DNA of 21,116 nucleotides, from positions 1 to 21,116 of the forward strand of contig CAXNAA020000463.1 in assembly GCA_964200075.2 (NCBI GenBank). Reading direction: 5' to 3'. Positions 18,049 to 21,116 of the stretch are shown here, one piece after another. Made by a program: the position numbers and the translations under genes. The stretch comes from Sphacelaria rigidula. Lineage: Eukaryota; Phaeophyceae; Sphacelariales. Each line of letters starts with the position of its first letter. Position 1 is the first letter of the stretch. Under the pieces are notes generated by a model, which made no database searches, was not told the DNA's origin, and saw nothing but the letters and a program-made list of their open reading frames with translations.

Positions 18049-20576
18049 AGATTGTTTTTTGAAGTGAATTAGTTGCCTGAGTTGGGCACAGCGTCCACGG
18101 CCGACTGACTCGTACTCGTCGTTATTATCGACGTTTGACCACCAGGGGCTTGGCGACTTACGACGGAGGTTTGAACACGGCGGAGCTAAACGATCTACAA
18201 GCACCGTCCAGGAAGGGCTTTGTCGCGGTGGAATGGGGAGGCATGGACCTCAACGGCATGGCGTAGAGGAAAATTGAATGACCGGACCGTTTGTATGAAT
18301 CAACGATCTTTGCGCTGTTTTTCGACCGGGTCAGCTGTCCATGAGTTTGCCGTCCCATACAATGTCATGTAGATGTGCAGTAGGTTTGTCCGTGCAGACC
18401 GTGATTGTTAGTGGTTTCATCAGTAGTAGAGTTGTAGGAAAATGAGTAGCGCTTTCATGTATGTGGGAACGAGTCCTAGCTGTGCCTGAAGGATGCTTTT
18501 ACGAGAACACTGGAGTATACACAACAAGGTATGTAAATGGAATCGTGGTGTGGAGTGTACCGAGGTGATGATTGCAGTGCGCCATACTTGCACAGCAATC
18601 ACGCACAACATCGACCACCCCAACTGACGTGCACCCCGTGGGCATGAGGTATGATGGGTAGGTCCTAGAGTAGGGGTCGGAGAAGGAATGATTGAAAGTA
18701 TCGAAGTTTTTTCTCGTCTCTGTTGTACTAGAGATCCACCCAAGAAAGATCTGCCATCAATTAGAAAACTGTCGACCGGTGTGCTCGGTTTGTTCCATGT
18801 GGTTCCAACACCTCGTCCGTGTTGCCCGGAAGATAGCTAAGTGACAGGACGTATCTACCGTATTATGTGTCCTGATTTGGGCTGGCAATCGTTTCAGCGT
18901 AAGGTGTTTTAATGATGGCTTAGCTAATGAAGTGGTTGAGGTCTTTCAGTACGAGTGTCAGGAAATACCGTTGGTTGCAGCTAAACCAAGCTCTCACGTG
19001 GGCACATAGCAAGACCTATAGCTATTTATCATGGACAATCACACATAGGTCCATCTATATGTAGACTGCTGATTAGGAAGTCACGTGTTTGATAGCATCA
19101 TGTTATATCTACAAGCAGCTCTCTTACTCAGTACAGCCGCGGCGCAGCCATAGGAGCAGAGCGCAGTGATGGCACAGAGTAGCAGAGCTAGATCAGCGAC
19201 CAAGACAAGGCCAGTAACTGAACGAGGTGGGTCGGGGGGGGCGTACTCATTTGTTGCTTGCCTTAGTCATTTGACCATTGACCACGCATCCCTTTCGAGA
19301 CGGAGCATGGGTCGGGGCGGTCTCTAACCGCGCTCGAACAACCCTAACTAATGACAGTAGCAAACGCGGTGACAACGCGTCACGGAACTCAGGGTCTACG
19401 AGTAGACCGGCACAGCGTGATGTTTTGCAACACCTTCGAGCTTCATCACAATGGGATGGTTTGGTGGTGTTTTTATCGCGTCGTGGTGTTTCTGGAGACG
19501 GAGAGACAGAGGTGGAGAGAGAAACAGAGGTGGAGACAGAGCCAGAGGTGGAGAGAGAGAGGGAGAGAGCATTCACGTAAATATATGAGTGCTACTTCTA
19601 CTGAACACGTGAGGGGCCATGTACGCGAGCGCATCCTACTTCGGGTGCATTGTCGGGAAGCGCAGGTAGGTGGCCGTGAGTGGCCAATGCATACCCAAAA
19701 TCATAAATATTGTTATACACATTGAATACTCGACGAGCTCGCAGAAACCGAATGAAGAAGTGCCGAAGAACTAAACACCGGGCGAGGAAACTCACACCAC
19801 GAAAACCCGTGACAATTGTAAGTAACCCCCAATCCCGTGCCTTCCGTGGATCCTCACTGCAATTATGATATCGGGTATGCCTTACCCCTTTTGGAGCCCA
19901 GTGATGATTTTTGTGTTTGATTCGGCCTTATTTTCACTTAATTTCAAGTCAAAATGATGCCGATTCACAAACACAGAATCGTCAATGGGTTCTCAAAGGG
20001 TTGAATCGGATCATGGTAAAATCCCAGAAAAACAAAACACCCCTTTTATCCGTGTTTCCCCGAAACATCTTGGTTCATTCTCGATATCGATTTCCCCTAC
20101 CTTTCATCCTTGAGTGTGAGTATACGCAGTACTCGATTAGTCTCCCTGCTCACCGCTCGTGTCCTGACAGTTTATGCTCAAAAATACAACAACACCGTAT
20201 TCTGAAAACGAGAACATGAACCATGTCGCCAAATAATTTACACCGAACACTATATTACCAGAAACCGAAAACAAACCCGATTCTATCAGGAACAAAACCT
20301 TTTGAGCCACGCACAGACACTACAAGCTCAGGTACTTTGGCAACAGAAGGCTCAATCTTGAATATCTTCCTGACTACTTCGTAACCTGTCAATCCTTCAT
20401 TTCGATAACGTTTTGTTATTCAGTACACTGAGGGAAAGCTTTACCTATGGATGTCAATCTTGGTTCTTCACCATTTGTTCAATCTTTCATATCCAAACAC
20501 CACGAGAGAAATGCACAGTAGAAATTCTTCCAGCCTCTTCAGTACTTATACGGTCTATTAGGGGATACTCTACAAG
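18049..20576. other. Gene-poor region, no firm gene
   Basis: One stretch, 18146-18266 (+), has protein-like codons after an acceptor-like CACCAG. It encodes LATYDGGLNTAELNDLQAPS, then FVAVEWGGMDLNGMA and TAG, and may be an isolated last exon or a transposon fragment. I found no partner exon. The remainder has only short ORFs without motifs and one small tandem repeat at 19507-19560. Confidence 0.4.
19507..19560 (+). repeat. Three 18-bp purine-rich tandem repeats
   Basis: CAGAGGTGGAGA starts at 19507, 19525 and 19543, giving an exact 18-bp period in an AG-rich tract that continues as (GA)n to about 19569. Confidence 0.85.
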
Positions 20577-20914
20577 CGACCATTTGGCTATCCCCCCCAA
20601 ATACCTCCAGACGGATTGAAGGCCTTCAAAGGCAAAACAAGCCTCTGGAGGACTTGAATATCTCTGAAGAAAGCACAAAGTACCCCTCGGAAGTCCGCGC
20701 ACCCCTCCGGAGGAATTTAGGGTTAGCAAGATTTCTCCGGAGGGATGCGCGGCCCTCCAGAGGCAAAACATGCCTCCGGAGGCGTTTAATCTCTCTGGCG
20801 GAAACAAACAATATTCCTCTGGAGGACCGCGCACCCCTCCGGAGGCAATTAATTTCCCTGGAGGCTCGGAAAACCGACCGCTCTCGAGGAATATTTGGGG
20901 TAGTCAAATGGCCG
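20577..20914. mobile_element. Terminal-inverted-repeat element with CCTCCGGAGG palindrome array
   Basis: The left end 20577-20607 (CGACCATTTGGCTA, C-tract, AAATACCTC) is an imperfect inverted copy of the right end 20885-20914 (on the minus strand CGGCCATTTGACTACCCC, then AAATATTCCTC). Between them at least ten short palindromes of the CCTCCGGAGG type occur about every 25-35 bases (for example 20641-20651, 20703-20713, 20734-20742, 20754-20763, 20772-20782, 20814-20825, 20836-20845). There is no ORF of note. It is probably a non-autonomous DNA transposon; no clear target duplication was found. Confidence 0.65.
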
Positions 20915-21116
20915 TGTGTGTCTCAAGCCTCCGGCTCTCGAATCATACACAATGTACTGGCAATCAGAGCCCATCGTCTCCACTAAACTCGATCTGACGT
21001 ACCGTCCACACTACGGGTGGCATCGACCGTTGTCTTGTTCGGACACTTTTTACGATAGCCCCCCCCCGAAAAGTGCATGGTTTTGGGAGGCAAAATCTTC
21101 ACGTAAATCGAAATGG
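20915..21116. other. Window end, nothing identified
   Basis: There is no ORF, repeat or RNA I can support here. The stretch includes an eight-base C-tract near 21060. Confidence 0.4.

Noticed and set aside
20716-20724. TTTAGGGTT as a telomere motif
   Set aside because: It is a single short match in the linker of a palindrome array and not repeated.
20600-20880. CRISPR-like regular palindromes with spacers
   Set aside because: The palindromic motif is only about 10 bp and degenerate, the spacing is uneven, there are enclosing inverted repeats, and the genome is eukaryotic. A transposon array fits better.

Overview
The window reads as nuclear DNA of a multicellular or large-genome eukaryotic alga. 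A brown alga (stramenopile) is my best guess. The reasons are GC-rich exons with Ala/Gly/Ser homopolymers, GT-AG introns of several hundred bases, long gene-poor spacers, vertebrate-type CCCTAA telomere-like hexamers, a tRNA-derived SINE and many small non-autonomous transposons. No bacterial operons, rRNA or CRISPR are present. The organism assignment is inference.

Two spliced genes can be built from the sequence. The first (1143-8628, +) has three exons: 1143-5109, 7328-8011 and 8459-8628. They join in frame, both junctions fall inside a GGT glycine codon, and the product is 1606 aa. It is low-complexity and nuclear-looking, has three tandem 24-aa repeats, and belongs to no family I recognise. 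The second (15485 or 15584 to 17196, +) has three visible exons. It encodes a divergent ubiquitin domain that ends in GG and runs directly into a 'KPVIxLYP' conserved domain. I know that domain from bacterial and fungal hypothetical proteins.

The rest is mostly mobile and repetitive DNA. Intron 1 of the first gene holds a 1.49-kb hAT-like element (5392-6879). It has CAAGGGCAGG ends, an 8-bp target duplication GAGCATTG, and internal arrays of 41-bp units centred on a TACCCAAAWTTTGGGTA palindrome. From 10.8 to 14.8 kb there is a dense nest: a short foldback, a 212-bp MITE carrying interstitial telomeric repeats, a 246-bp MITE with perfect 19-bp ends, a SINE, a 484-bp near-perfect foldback, a gag-like ORF, and a second SINE copy in reverse orientation that ends the gag-like ORF. 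Two arrays of another palindromic repeat (CCCAGATGGAT plus its complement) flank the ubiquitin-fusion gene at 14934-15335 and 17452-18048. A third palindromic-array family, built on CCTCCGGAGG and bounded by terminal inverted repeats, lies at 20577-20914.

The most unusual pattern is that three sequence-unrelated repeat families share one architecture: closely spaced short palindromes, in two cases enclosed by terminal inverted repeats. This may be a class of non-autonomous transposons with multiplied binding sites. The stretches 1-900, 8.9-10.8 kb, 12.7-13.4 kb and 18.05-20.57 kb hold nothing I can firmly identify.
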